Positions 47,484 to 61,100 of a stretch of DNA of 64,000 bases are shown piece by piece. Every line of letters begins with the position of its first letter. Within the stretch, counting starts at the first letter, position 1. Made by a program: the position numbers and the translations under genes. Source of the DNA: Taxillus chinensis (Eukaryota > Streptophyta > Magnoliopsida > Santalales > Loranthaceae); assembly GCA_023512835.1 (NCBI GenBank), contig CM042086.1, positions 12,862,809 through 12,926,808 on the forward strand. The letters run 5' to 3'. A model generated the notes under the pieces. That model was given only the letters and a program-made list of their open reading frames with translations, was not told the DNA's origin and searched no databases.

Positions 47484-48935
47484 TGTTATACTTTTGTTTG
47501 CAATAGATAATTATATATAGAATAAAAAATATAATATTAATAAAGGGTTTTATTAACAAATTATTTTGCTCAATACAATATTTGGTTTTGTTGATTTACA
47601 GTTGATCAAAAATTGATCAACAAAAAATGATGATTAATGATAAACATTAAAAAACCTAGCATTATTGTCTACGTAAGTTGTTACTTGTAATAAGACCTTT
47701 TTCTCTCAATTATCTCCATATTTTTAAAGAGTTATATTTACAAAATATATAACTCAATCTATTTATACACCCTAATTTTGCAATTGAGTTCAAGTATGAT
47801 GGTTTTTTCTTTGGACACGATCAATTCTTCTTTGGCAAGCAGATATTTAATTTGTGAAACCATTTAATTTGCAAATCATCAATAATCTCCATAATAATTG
47901 TCCCTCATGTACTCATAACTTGCCACAAAATCTGTATTGTTCACTATTCTCCGATTCAACGTCTATATTTGTATCTAAGTTTTGACTTACTATTCAAGCT
48001 CGAATGCTTTTTCTGATTTCTGATGTTCTCTCTAAGCTCTAACATGTATTTTGAGCTTTGCTGTTTTTTCCTTCGAGCTATAATATATATTATGAGATTT
48101 GGCTTATACTATGACCTCTAATGTGTATTTCAAGCTTTGGTGTCTTCTCTTCCAAGCTCATATCCCACTCTAAGTTTGGATATCTTCCCCCTAACCAAAT
48201 ATTCATGTCTTCTTTTTTCTATTACTTTAAAACTTAATATCATTTCTCTAACATTTCATGTACAATCACGAGCATATACATAATAAATGTATAAACTCAA
48301 TTAAGATATTTGGTGATTATCAAATCTATAACAATCTCCCCTTATAATATTCTTTGTGATTTGCACACTTACACTTAGTCCCGTGTTTGAATCATGTAGC
48401 ACCTATCTTAACAGATTTCTTAGACCGAATAACTTTAAATAATTATATAAAAATAGAAGCATATTTATTTTTAAAAGATAAATATATTACCCAGGTGAAC
48501 ATTGTAAATTCATCTACAACTGCAAGAGGATATCTAAATTCATATTTATAAATATATTACCTCATTGGATTATGGTAAAGATTGAACTAAAAAGATCTAT
48601 GTCTGAGGGTCGTAATTTTTTTAAATATTATTAAAATTTGTTCGTTAAAAAGATGCTTTTGCTTGCTTTTCAAATTGACAACCATAACAAATAGACAACT
48701 TTCCAAAAAAGAGCTTTGGTAAGCTAAAAACCATATGTAAATAAGCAAACTTTGAAATGTTTTTAAAGTTTAAATTAGAAAATCTCTTATGCCACAACTA
48801 CCACTCGCTTGGTATAGCCTTAATTACGAAATATTTGTTTTCTTTTGAATTAATCTTTTCTAATTTTATTACATATATGTATTTCCTTTACTAAAGCTTC
48901 ACTAGTCTAGTTTTGATTTCCTTTACCTGACACTA
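47484..48935 (-). mobile_element. Ty1/copia retrotransposon remnant
   Basis: Minus-strand translation shows a copia pre-integrase and integrase start: LWHKRF near 48790-48805, then a CYGCQFEKQAKASF zinc-finger segment near 48660, then FTMFTWVIYL near 48490. Most of pol after that is missing. Next comes a polypurine tract (AAGGGGAGAT on the minus strand, 48343-48334) abutting TGTTATAG, the expected start of a 3' LTR. A matching TGTTATA on the + strand at 47484 could be the other LTR edge (about 850 bp). Multiple stops; dead. Confidence 0.65.
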
Positions 48936-49914
48936 ACTATAAGAGAATAGACCATTATATATCATCTTTAACGGAGATGTTTGATGTCGAGAAGATTGTG
49001 TTTGAGTCCTTTAACATAAGCTATTGATGTGAATAAGATAAAACCATTTATTGAAGTTATATATCCAATTGTCTTTATCTTGTTATTATATATTGAAATC
49101 ATGTTTGGTTTTCTTTATTATTAAGAACAACCATGTTTCTTCTATCTCTATTTATATGGTCAGAACAACTACTATTTAGGTACTACTTTTTCTTTTAAGT
49201 GTACTTATGGAGATAATAACTTCGTTAAACTTTTGATATCCAATGAGGATATAGACTATACGGTAATGATCTAGGAACCTAGATGGTTCTCATCATTGGA
49301 TTCTTAGACCTTAAATTTAATATTTCTAAGTTATACCAACATTCGAACTTATAATGTCCTATTTTTGCAAGATTGGTATGATCTAACTCTTTATCTTGTT
49401 CTATTGTGATGCAAATGTACAAATGACTTTAACTTTTGAAATACTAGTCTATGACTTTAACTTTTGCAAATGTACAAATGACCTTATGTTCTGATTTTTT
49501 GAAAATATAATACTGATAATTTAATTGATCTACGAATTAAGTATGTTAGTAAAATAAAAAATAATAAAAAAAATCATATTCAATTAGTTTGATGGGTTGT
49601 GATTTCCCTCTAATTCAATTAGATAGTAACAACTTTATGTATAATATGGCTTATAGCTCACTTTCTATTGTTTATTTTTTTTAAGAGTAGTCTCCTCTAA
49701 TTCTCCCAATATGAGTTGATATGCTTGTATAGTCTAATAGAATTATTATTATTATAGGTAAAGTAATGCAATATTTTTTTTTTAAAAATTTCATTTCTAA
49801 TATATGACAGAAATTCCAAGGATTTTAAAAATATTCATAGATTTGGTAAAAAAGGAAAAAGAAGAAATGTATGTAATGTATTATTATTTATTTATTTGAA
49901 AAAAAATAACGGGC

Positions 49915-52165
49915 AACGAGATCAAACACGGCTCGGTTCGATGATTAATGTGGAATAAAAAGAACATATACGAAAGAGGAAACAAGTGCAACAGATGTTT
50001 TTAGCGCGAGCCATTTAAGCCGGCTAATTATTTAATATTCTAATAATGCCCCTACTTCAGGACCCAAGTCAATTTCATCAACGACACTGAGCATGGGTGT
50101 TCTAGTAATTTCATAGGTAGCCATTACCTTTCCGATCAAAAATACTCGTTGCTTTCGTCTTCCATGGCTCTGTACGAACCTTCGATTTCGAGCTCCAACT
50201 TCAAACCATCCCTAACAGAAAATTAAACACTTGCTTCCGATCCCAATATCATAGAATCGACACGATTTGAGGAATCTCCGAGAATTGTGCATCTTGATTC
50301 ATCAACAAAGGTATATTTATGTTGTCATTTTTTTTCTTCGGATGAAAATTCAAAAAAATAAAAAAAAAAGAGTTCTAGGTCTGTTTTTCATGGATTTTAG
50401 TTTTATTTTGTTCGATTCAATCTAGATCATACTTTAAATTCGTCAATGGGTTTTTGGGATTTATGTTCTAGGGTTTCTTCTTCTATTTACAATTTTCTAT
50501 AAAAAAAATTTCATCAAATTTTGGTATTGGTTGAATTCACGACGAGGAATTTGCAATATTAGAAGGAAAAACGCTATTGTAGTATCTGGGTCCGTCGGCA
50601 TAACTTTCTGTAGTAGAGTTCATAGTTTGATAGATTTGATTTTTGAGTCGATCACAATTGATAGATGTGATTTGATTTAGTCACAATGAACTACACGAAT
50701 GGACTAAAATCCGTAAGTTGGTCCATGATGGCCTATAGTTCCGGGGAATTCTCGGGGAAGTGTTCTTTTTTTTTTTTGCGAGCTGGTTTTTACAGGCAGC
50801 TCCTATGCACTTTTGAAGTAAGGTCATGATAATAAATAAGCTTGAGTTAATTTTCTAAATTGGAAGCGCAGGGATGAATTGCCATATAGTTCATTAATTC
50901 CCCTTTTCCTGTATTTCCTTTTATATTTATGCTTGCTGTGAGTGTAAAGTATGCTGCTGATGATATGACATTTGAATTTGCACTCAGGTTTTTGATTTTA
51001 CAATAAATTAATTTAATTTATTATTTTATAATAAAGAACAATGATGTTCTGTAAATCTATCACAGATAGAGTTATAACAAGCAATGTATTAAAATTTAAG
51101 ATCATTATAGAGAAGAATGAACAGAGAATGAAATTACAGGATTGTGATATTGAATTTTGGTCACTAATTAATTAGAGTTGATCTATCAACAGGATATCTC
51201 GTATGTATACATTTTAAGAAGTATATATTTATATACATTTTAATGTCTTAGTGGGAAAGCCTCGTTTCACAGTCCTGAAAATAAATTTCCTTTGGCTATA
51301 GAGTTACATTTGTGGGGTGAAATAGTATGTTTAGAATCAAAGGTAATTTCTGGTTGAGATTTAGACCCACTTTGATGGTTGAATGTGACACTGAGATATG
51401 ATTCTATCATGTGATGGTTTTCGCTGGCAATTGCATCACCTTTAGTTGAAAATTAAAAGGCTGTTTAAATGTGTTTAGATGAGTTGCGATTTATCAGTCC
51501 ATTTAGTATATATTCTCTCTTGCATCATGTGTGTCTTTAATTGCTGTTTAACGACATTTGTTAGTTCTGGATTGTGACTTGCAGCCTTGCACCTAGGCCC
51601 TAAGTACTCTTCGCTTGATTATTCTCCCAATCACTAGAAACTGCTTAAGAAAAGATATAGTATGAAATAGTTGCATTTCCAAGAAGCTGTAGGTAGCAGG
51701 ATAATGTACTGTTTTTCCAGATTAGTTGTTTGCGGAACAGTGCAAGCATGGAAAATGAATTTATTGGAAGTGATTTGATTTTAGTTAGAGTAATCAGTTA
51801 TCACTAAGAAAAATAAAATGATAAAGGATTGTGACTAAATAATTATAGTACTGTGAATTCACACATTTACAATGAATCAGTCTAATGCAGATTTGTTGAC
51901 ATTCTGTTTATATTTTTTCTCCCTGTTATTTGGAAGCACAAAGTTGGTTCTTCTGCCTTATTTTCCGCTCTTTAAATGCATGCCCGTACGTGCACGCACA
52001 AGGAGTATGTTCATATTTTGAATTATAGTTTGTATACTCTGCAGGTGCCCCTGTCATTGTCAGTGGAAATCTGAATTTAGCTTAGTTTGCTGTAGAAGCA
52101 CAATTTTGTCACGTGCCACCCTTTTGTTAGGTCTAAGATGCAGAGAGCATGAGGGAACTGATGCA
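49915..52165 (+). promoter_or_regulatory. Promoter, 5' UTR exon and 5' UTR intron of the SRM2-like gene
   Basis: Homologous to 43091-44888 of the truncated copy. A non-coding first exon probably ends at 50310 (AAAG then GTATAT donor) and is joined to a second exon starting at about 52045 (after CTCTGCAG), 121 bases before the ATG at 52166. The 5' UTR intron would be about 1.7 kb and carries a 208-bp insertion (51029-51236). Transcript ends are inferred, not seen. Confidence 0.6.
51029..51236. mobile_element. 208-bp insertion with 6-bp target duplication in 5' UTR intron
   Basis: Present in the full copy but absent at the matching point of the duplicate (about 44232). It is flanked by ATTTTA at 51023-51028 and 51237-51242, a likely target-site duplication. 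No clear inverted ends and no coding capacity; family not recognised. Confidence 0.65.
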
Positions 52166-55100
52166 ATGGCAGCATCAGGAAAATTTGATCTGTCTTCTGG
52201 TAGTCCAGACAGGTCTCTATATGCCAGTGGCAGTGTGGCGCGTGGGTCCCATGCAGTTGCTTCATTAGACAGATCAAATAGCTCTCGTGAGGGCATGGAT
52301 AATCCTATCCTCTCATCACTTCCTAGCATGTCCAGAAGCAGTTCAGCTGTTGCACAAACTGATGTCTCACGTTTCTTGCAATGTTTGCGCCCTGAAGCAA
52401 AGTCAGTGGCTGCAGACCATAAGGTTATTCGGCAAGGGGACCTCAAGCGACAGATAAGCTCTGCCCTTGGTCTTTCACTGGATGATACACCTCCTACATC
52501 TTCAAAAGGAAAGCAGATACCTTCTCAAATGTCAGACGATATCAAACGGGCCAGATCTGCTCTACGTGAAGGCTCTAGCAGGGCGAGGTAGTTGATATAA
52601 TTTTCTCTACCGGCTTAATTAATGAAGTTGTCACTTATAATCTTCCATTGTTTTACAGGGACAGGTCGAAAATATACACTGACGCATTATTCACATTCAA
52701 CAAGTTTTTCCCAAGTATCCCATCAAAGAAGAGGTCTCGATTAGATACCTTATACAGTGATCGGTCAAATGTGTCACCATCACATGATCGGTCCATATTG
52801 GGGCCAAACACGAGTAAGATGGCAAGCCAGAATCATGCTATTACAAATGGTTTTGATCTTGAGCAGCAAAAGTCAGAAGAGAGAATACGTGGTTCAGTTC
52901 CAAGTAAACGTACCCGCACTTCTTTGGTAGATGTTAAGGTCTGCAGCATGAATTTCTATTTTTAATATTTGATTTCAAGGTGTGTAGGTGGATGAGTGTT
53001 ACCTCTTGATTTTTTGTGATTATTTTGTGTAATTAAATTGGTTTACACCCTATATTTTGTCATTACTAAAATTAATCTTGACATATTTTATGTCATTTAG
53101 AGCTTTCTAGTGTAATTCTGATACTACTGTTTTCCTATCAGTCGTGACTCTGATTTGCTATGAGTTAATCTTAATTTTGAAGGTCCCACATTTTGTGTCT
53201 TGTGGCCTGTTGGGGCAGTGGCTGCCTTAAAGTGAACTTGATACTTCTAGCTATGAGCAATATAAGTTTTCTGATGTCACTAAGTTTACACTTTGGGTGT
53301 GACTGCAGTCTTGCGGAAATCATATGTTAATATTGCTATCATTTTTTAGAAATCTTTATACGTCAAACATTTTTGTCTTATTTTTGAAATAAATCTTGTC
53401 TGAATTAACTAAATGTCACTTCTTGTGTACTTGGTTTTCTCTCTTCAAGTGCACTTTTTGTGTACTTGGTTTTTTAATAAAATTCATTTACTTATCCAAA
53501 AAAAAAAAACTAAATGTCACAGTTGCTGGAATCAGTATAGATTTTTTTTCCGCTGGAATTAGTATAAATGAATGTGTTATGCCACTTTTTTGTTGTAAGG
53601 CTGACTTATGGTGTTTGTTTTCTTAGTTTATCTTCATTTTATTAGTCTGGCATTAATGAACTACCAATGAACTGTGTGTGTGTGTGTGTGTCTGTGTGTA
53701 TATTATGGGGGTTTTAGTAATTTTAGTTTGGCTCTTGGGAATCTGAATAAATTTCTGATGCCCTGCATTGCCTTTTCCCTACTCCCTACTTCTTGCCCCT
53801 CCATATTATTTTATTTGATTGAAACAGACATTAAGTGCCATTTTTAAAGAGAATTCTTGACATAAGTGTGATTGATCTAGATGGATATGAGGCCAAATGC
53901 TCTTGTGAGGCAATCTGGGGCTGTGGAGAAAGACAGAGAAGTGTTAAGACTTCCAAATGGTTGTTCTGTTCAGGGTGAGGAACGACCTTTATCTATTGGA
54001 GTTGAAGGTTGGGAGAAATCAAAAATGAAGAAGAAGCGTTCAGGCATTAAGCCTGATGTTATTACTGGTAAAATGTCGACTAAACCTATAGAAGGTTATC
54101 GAGAGAGTAAGCAAGGGCTGCAGCAAAGACTTGCCCCTGATGCCCGATCAAGGCTGAATGACTCCCATGGGTTTAGGTATGCTTTCTTGTCTATATAAAC
54201 AGTTTTATGACATTTGCAGCATATTCTTATATGCCCATGATTGGATTTAAAAATGGGCTTGTGCTTGACTTGGAACTTAAAATCACTAACATTTGATGCT
54301 TCAACACAATATGCATGAATTGTGTGTGCATGTGCTAAATCTGAACCATATAGATTTTCCAAAACACAAGCAGGTTGGGCATACTGTCATGGGCATGCTT
54401 ATCCATTATAAAATAAGAAGCAAAATAATGTGCTATTATAATTTTATCCACCTTATCTTTAAAATTCCTCTAAATCTAAATACCTTTTCTTTTCCAGGTC
54501 ATATATGAAAGGTTTCTTAACTGCTTCATAATGAATTGAAATGCCTGATTTTTATATAAATCAAATTTGAATAGTTAGAATTAGTATTATAATCTCAAAT
54601 TAAAGCATGCTCTTTACTAGACATAAATTATAAACCTTCTAAAAGTCCTAATATATACTTTTATAGTCCAAATACTTTTTATAATTTCAAAACACACCAT
54701 AAAACCTTTTTCTAGGCCTTAAAACCATAATTTCTAGGCCTATTTTGCATTAAAAAACCCAATAGAAATAAGTGAATCATAAGAGTCATAAACCTCAAAT
54801 CAAATGGAACAGGGACACATCAATTCAAATTCTAAATTGTATGAATTTTTTTATTGCAAGAGTAATTGTATGAAAGTCACCAAGGAAGTAACAAGGAACT
54901 ACACCAACTGGCGCTAAGAACAACACCCCAAATCCCCCTTCACCCATTGGGCACTGTTTTAAGAATCTTCAAACACCCTGTGATTGTGTTCCTTAACATG
55001 CCCAGAAGACAGCAGAAAGAGTCACACACAATACCCACGGCCCTCCCGTTCATTTCATAGCCTGCTCCAAGCCTCTAACTTGGGTCCCATGCTTCCCAAA

Positions 55101-58100
55101 TTGATCCATGCGAGACCTAACACAGCTAAAATAAAACTTTACAACTAGGTTGCCCAGCTACAATGAAGAATAAGATGGTCAATTTTTCCCTGTTAGAACA
55201 TCTGTAGATTTGGTATGAGTCATTCTATTATGGGCATAACCTTGCTTGGTCAGCTAGTTATTAAAAGTCTATATGTACATTGTAATTCCGTTATGATGAA
55301 AGATTCAGAGAACTCAGCTCTACTTACTTCTAATTAACATTTCCCTTGTATACCTGCACAATAGATGCCTACTTTCCACAAGGAACCCCCTTCGCTGAAA
55401 CTGACTCATGGTAAGAAATTTTTCCCAAGTAGCTTCCCAAATGAAGAAGGCAAGTCTTCTGGCCACCTATCACTATTAATTGGCTCATTATGCCTACCCA
55501 GTTTTAACCTTAAAATAGCTCTTAACCAAGAACATGCTAGTTTTGCTATCCCTCCAGACCACCATATCCAGCTAGCCCCCACAATATTGCACTTATGCGG
55601 TGCCTAAAAAACCATAAATTCCTCTACTTCCCAATCTTGGGCATTCCTTTGACAAAAGTGCCCTCCCCTGGTTTTTATTCCTTCCATTCCATTGACCAAA
55701 GGAATTCTTCCCACCCCACCCCTAAACCCTTAACAAACCAACCCCATGAGAGAGCCTCATTGGCTTAGAATTCCATCCAAAGTGATCCACCTCAAAGATT
55801 TATCACATCACCCGCTGCCACACTTATTCCACAAGAAGCTGCTACTTCCATCTAGTAACTGAGATAATTTTGGTTCAGCTGGCATTCGTTGAAGTTCAAA
55901 TTTTCATTTGTGTAATGATTCTTTCAAAATGAAACTCATCATCAGTACCTTATATAGGCCAGGGGTTGCTAATGGAGCTGTTGGACTTGGAAAAGCAGAG
56001 AGTAACTCGCAACAGGCTGGCTCTGGCATCCGTTCTTCTACCCCTAGGACTGACCAGGACAACAACTCTCTTCTTGCTGACAGGAGAGATCGTCCTATTG
56101 GTTCAGACAGGGATAGAGCAAATATGAGAGCTGTTAATAAGTATGTTTTCCTTCCATCTTGATTTAATTGGCCATTCTATCTCTGTTTCAATTCCTTGGG
56201 CAAATTTTATGACCCATATGTGAATTTTCTGGTCCTTCCATAGTCCATCTCTTTGAGTTCTAAGCTCCTTTTATTTTCTGTTGAATTTTCAGAGTTCACA
56301 TTTTATGTATTGTTTATTTAATAGTATGCTCACATTATTTTATTTTGGTATAAAACTATAAATTCTAGGGCAAATATTCGTGAAGATTTTAGTTCAGCGA
56401 GTCCCACTTCAAATATGAAGGTCAATGCCACTGCCCGTGCCCCACGGTCAGGTTCTAGTATGGTTCCAAAATTATCTCCAGTTGTCCATCGAGCAGCAGC
56501 CCCAAATGATTGGGAGCTCCCTTATTGTACAAACAAGCCTCCTGCTGTTGTTGGGGTTAATAATAGGAAACGCACAGCATCAGCACGGGCTTCTTCACCA
56601 CCTGTGGCTAATTGGGCTGGCCAGAGGTCCCAAAAAAGTTCCCGTATAGCAAGGAGAACAAATTTTGTTCCAATAGTTTCATCTGCTGAGGAAACTCCTA
56701 CTTTAGATACTGTATCCGATGTTGCTGGTAATGAAAATAACTCAGGATTTAACAGAGGCTTGGCAAGCAATTCACCACAGCAAATCAAATTAAAAGGTGA
56801 CCATTACTCGTCAGCTGCATTGTCAGAAAGTGAAGAATCGGCAGCTGCTGATATGAAATTGAAAGATAAGGTAAAAAAGTCAGATGAGATAGGTGAGAAA
56901 GCTGGCCAGAATGTACAAAAGGTGTCTACTCTGGTTCCCTCTTCAAAAAAGAATAAGATTGTCAATGGGGAAGATCTTGGAGATGGTGTTCGAAAGCAAG
57001 GAAGACCCGGGCGTGGTTTTACTTCAACACGGTCTCTCATGCCAATGACGGTTGAGAAAATAAGCAACATGGGAACTGCAAAGCAGCTTAGAAGTGCCAG
57101 ACTTGGTGTTGAAAAGAATGAAAGGTTAGATGCTTTAACTAGGCATATTACATTCCCACTCTATACTCCGCAATGATTTGGGAGTATCTCTCATGATTTT
57201 ATGGTAATTTAAAATCAGCAGAGCTGGGCGTCCACCAACTCGGAAACTTTCTGATCGGAAGGCCTATACCCGTCAGAGGCATACATCAATCAATGCGTCA
57301 GCTGATTTCCTTGGTAGTTATGCTGCTATCTATTGATCAACAAGTACCTTTGCTTTTTTTTCCTTGCCGTTTAATTTTCAGTACTTCACGTTTGGCAGTT
57401 GGGTCAGATGATGGGCATGAGGAGCTATTGGCTGCTGCAAATGCTGTAATCAATCGTAATACTGCCCTCACTAATTCTTTTCGCACTTTTTGAAGTTTAT
57501 GTTTCAAAATTGGATCTAATGAGTTACATTAAAATGCAGCCCATTCTTTCTCTAGTCTATTCTGGAAGCATATGGATCCATTTTTTAAGTTTATATCTGA
57601 TGCGGATATCAATTATTTGAGACAGCAGGTGTGGTTCTGTTTTGTTTATTATATCATTTCCCTCACTTGTTATCGTTATGCCAATGCTACGGACATACTC
57701 ATAGTACCTGTTGAACTCAATCAATATTGTTCAGTTTCTGGTCCATCTTGTTCAGTTTTTGCACAATACAAACTCTGATAATAACAACAGGTTTCACCAT
57801 AATTCAGAGTTTGAAATTGAGATGTGCGACATAAGACCAAAACACACGTATCCTTATCCAGTGTTATGTCCTCAATTGCATTTCAAAATTTAAATTATCT
57901 CTGAACTGCTAGGGGGGCCTAACTGTCCAACTCACAAAATAGGTTTCCCATTCGTTATAGTGTGCTTGTAGTTTATATGGCTGTCCATATCATTTTACAT
58001 GACATCTGTTTATCTTATCCTCAGTTGTAGTTTCTTTTGTGTGATCACATCTTTTCTACTTATACGACATAACCATTTTTAACATAGGGATCTCAACTAC

Positions 58101-61100
58101 ACTTTTCTTATGCTGATATTGTTATTATTATTCTTATTATTCTTCTTATTATTAAAAATAATAAGAATTTGTCAGTTAAAAATATGCAATCAACTTCCCA
58201 TTCAGTCCTTACACTAGTCCACAAAGCTCAAGTAGCATCAGTGCAACTGCTGATATAATGTTATCTGTGTGTCAGTACTTTGAATTTCATAGTATCTTGT
58301 TGACACTTTTTTGTCATGATCAGTTACACTAATATTTTGGCTTCCTGGTATGGATGTTTCCATATTTTAAAGAGCAATGTTACGGAGCACTGGGTTTGCG
58401 GCCCCAGTGCACAACTGTGGCTGATGCCACATCATCCAGTTTATTAAAAAAACAAAAAAAAACTTATGTGGCATCAGCCACGTCAGCCAATTGTGCATGG
58501 GGCTGAGATCCCCGTGCACCTATTCATTTTCCTATTTTAAAAGGAGGGGTGGGAAACTTTATTCATTCGTTTATATAAATAAATAGATAAATTGATGGTT
58601 TCTCATGGATTTGTAATTTGATGGCAGAGAGCAACAGATGTGTGCATTGTTATACTGAGCAATCTAATCAAATTAACGTTGATCTTGAAATTCATGTGAT
58701 TTGGAGCTTATGGGCTAATCACTGCCTTTTGTTCGACCTTGTATGTCTAATTCAGTTGAATTTGGAATGAAGATTTAGTATAGCCATGCTGATGAGAATT
58801 CTGGTATTCTTATTGTTGTGCTGTGTGGTAGTTTCACCTTGCGACAGTCTCTGTGTTTTCCACTATTGCATAGTTCATAATATATTATAAAATTTAGTTA
58901 TAGTAATTCATTAGAATTTACACTCAAAACATTAGAAAAAAATTGGAGATTAAAACTATATTAGTGATCTTATTACAATTTTATTGAATCTTTCTTGTCT
59001 TTTTTTTTTCTTTCCTTCTCTTTTCCATTTCCTCACCTTGTTCTCTCTTTTCAGGGAAACATTGTTTCAACCACACATGCACTTTCTGCTGTTCCTCTAG
59101 ATGTTGGAGGTTGTGTCTCTGATGAGTTTGAATTGATTGAATGCAAGATGGACATGGGATATACTGCTGATACAAAGAGTAGGGAAGCCATTTCCAAACA
59201 GCTTGCATCAGGAACGAAGGTTGATTGTATGATTCCCCTTTGTCAGAGGCTCATAGCAGCTTTGATTTCAGAAGAAGAAAATGAAGAGTTTTACTGCAGT
59301 AGTGATGATTACCTCAAATTTGATGTGTCTGGAACTGGGGTTGAGCTTGATGCAGAGTTAGAACCCATTAGTTTTAGTCACCAAAAGTCAGTAGAGTTTC
59401 CAATTGCTGGTTGTGGTGGTTCTAATGGTTACACAGGAACTGGTAATGGGACATTCTCTGATAATATGGAACACGATGATCTAGAATATGATATGGCGGC
59501 CTTCCCAAACTCGGGTCATTCTCAAAATGGATTACTTTCAGAACAAGCACTGGTTCCTAATATCACATATTCAGAGTTTCGGTATAATAAGATGTCCATA
59601 AATGAAAAGGTTCTCCTGGAGATCCAGAGCATTGGAATTTTCCCAGAGATGCTGGTAGGTTTCTTAAATAGGTTCACTGCTGACATACGTGTATACAGCC
59701 ATTTATGTTGGAATATTTTATTTCATTACCAAACATTCCCTCCACGCCCCATCTCAAAAGTGAAACGACAGATAGTATCCCCCAAAGTGATGATTAAATT
59801 ACCTCAGTGGTTATGGTAGTTCCTGTGAGTAGGTTAGGTTTTTGATCCTCATCACCTCTTCTCCAGGCATATGGACTTCCTTATAATACCATAAAAATTA
59901 GCAAGGAAGCAGCATCTATTTATATTACATTTACAGGCCTATTTTGGATTGAGCATAGATGAATTCTTGAAGCAGTTGCTACTGTTTCTTCTTCTTCTTC
60001 TCTGTGTGTGTGTGTTTTTTTTTTCTCCTAGTTGCTCTCCATGGACTTTGGATTTGATGGCTTGGGCTCTGATGTTTTTGATTTTCCATTATGTTGCTAC
60101 TAATTTATTTTTTTTAAATATTTCTGTTTTGGTTTCACCTGATGTAAAATTACTTATTTTTGGTTTAGCCCGATGTAAAATTCACAGAAGGTGAAGAAAT
60201 CAGTGAAAATATCAGTAAATTAGAGAACAGGTACCACGAACAGGTAATTCCTCAATAATCTCTCTCTCTCTCTCTCTCTAACCTTGCAATTGAACTTCTT
60301 CTTATGTGGTTTGTTTCTTAAGGCTAGACTTCTTGCCACTACAGGTTTCCAAGAACCAATGTTTGCTGGGTAAACTGTTGAAGTCTGCTTCTAAAGCAAC
60401 AGAACTTCAAGAAAAGTGACACCTCTGTCTTTGACGACTTTGTCTTTTTCCTATGATTGCTTGTTCATCCTTTTGGGTTGTTTGCCCTTACAGTTTGTCA
60501 TTTGTCTTTCTTCATTTTTTTGGGCAGGGAGTTCGAGCATCGTGCACTGGATAAACTTGTTGGAATGGCTTATGAAAAATACATGGTAATTTCTCTCCAT
60601 CTCACTGCCACTTGATTTAATATTCATGCTGGTTATGCAATGCATACTGTATTCATTTAAACTGGAAAAAAAATCCATTTTATTTATAGGGTTCAGTATG
60701 TTGATGATAGCGTAACTGTCTAGTGAAAAGGTATAGTCGTTTTGGGATTCTTTATCTTGAAGACTGTGTATCTGCTACAATATTAGGGGGGAAACAATCA
60801 CTCCCTTATTTTTTTTATTTAGAAAGGCCCCTCCTTTTCAAGAATTAAAATGATTATACCAATGACTCATTGTTTCTCTTTATCTATGATTTATATGAGC
60901 TGGTGGTTTATTATTTTCTTCCTAGAACTGATTCAGTGCCAAGAAATTTTGATACAACTTTGGTTAAGCTTTGTATTCTTGACCATGTGTGGGTTTAGCC
61001 CTCTGACAACAGCTGAAATATGACACTTAGTTATTTCTGCTATTTGTGTTGGAAGATATTAATATAAGATTTATCAATCTAGCTTTCTCTTTATTCTCTC

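Larger units (their letters stand above)
45548..49914. other. Spacer between the two SRM2-like copies
   Basis: AT-rich DNA unlike either copy, holding a GC-rich island (45915-46470) and a Ty1/copia remnant (about 47484-48935), described separately. From 46620 to 47480 and from 48935 to 49914 nothing coding is recognisable. Confidence 0.6.
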
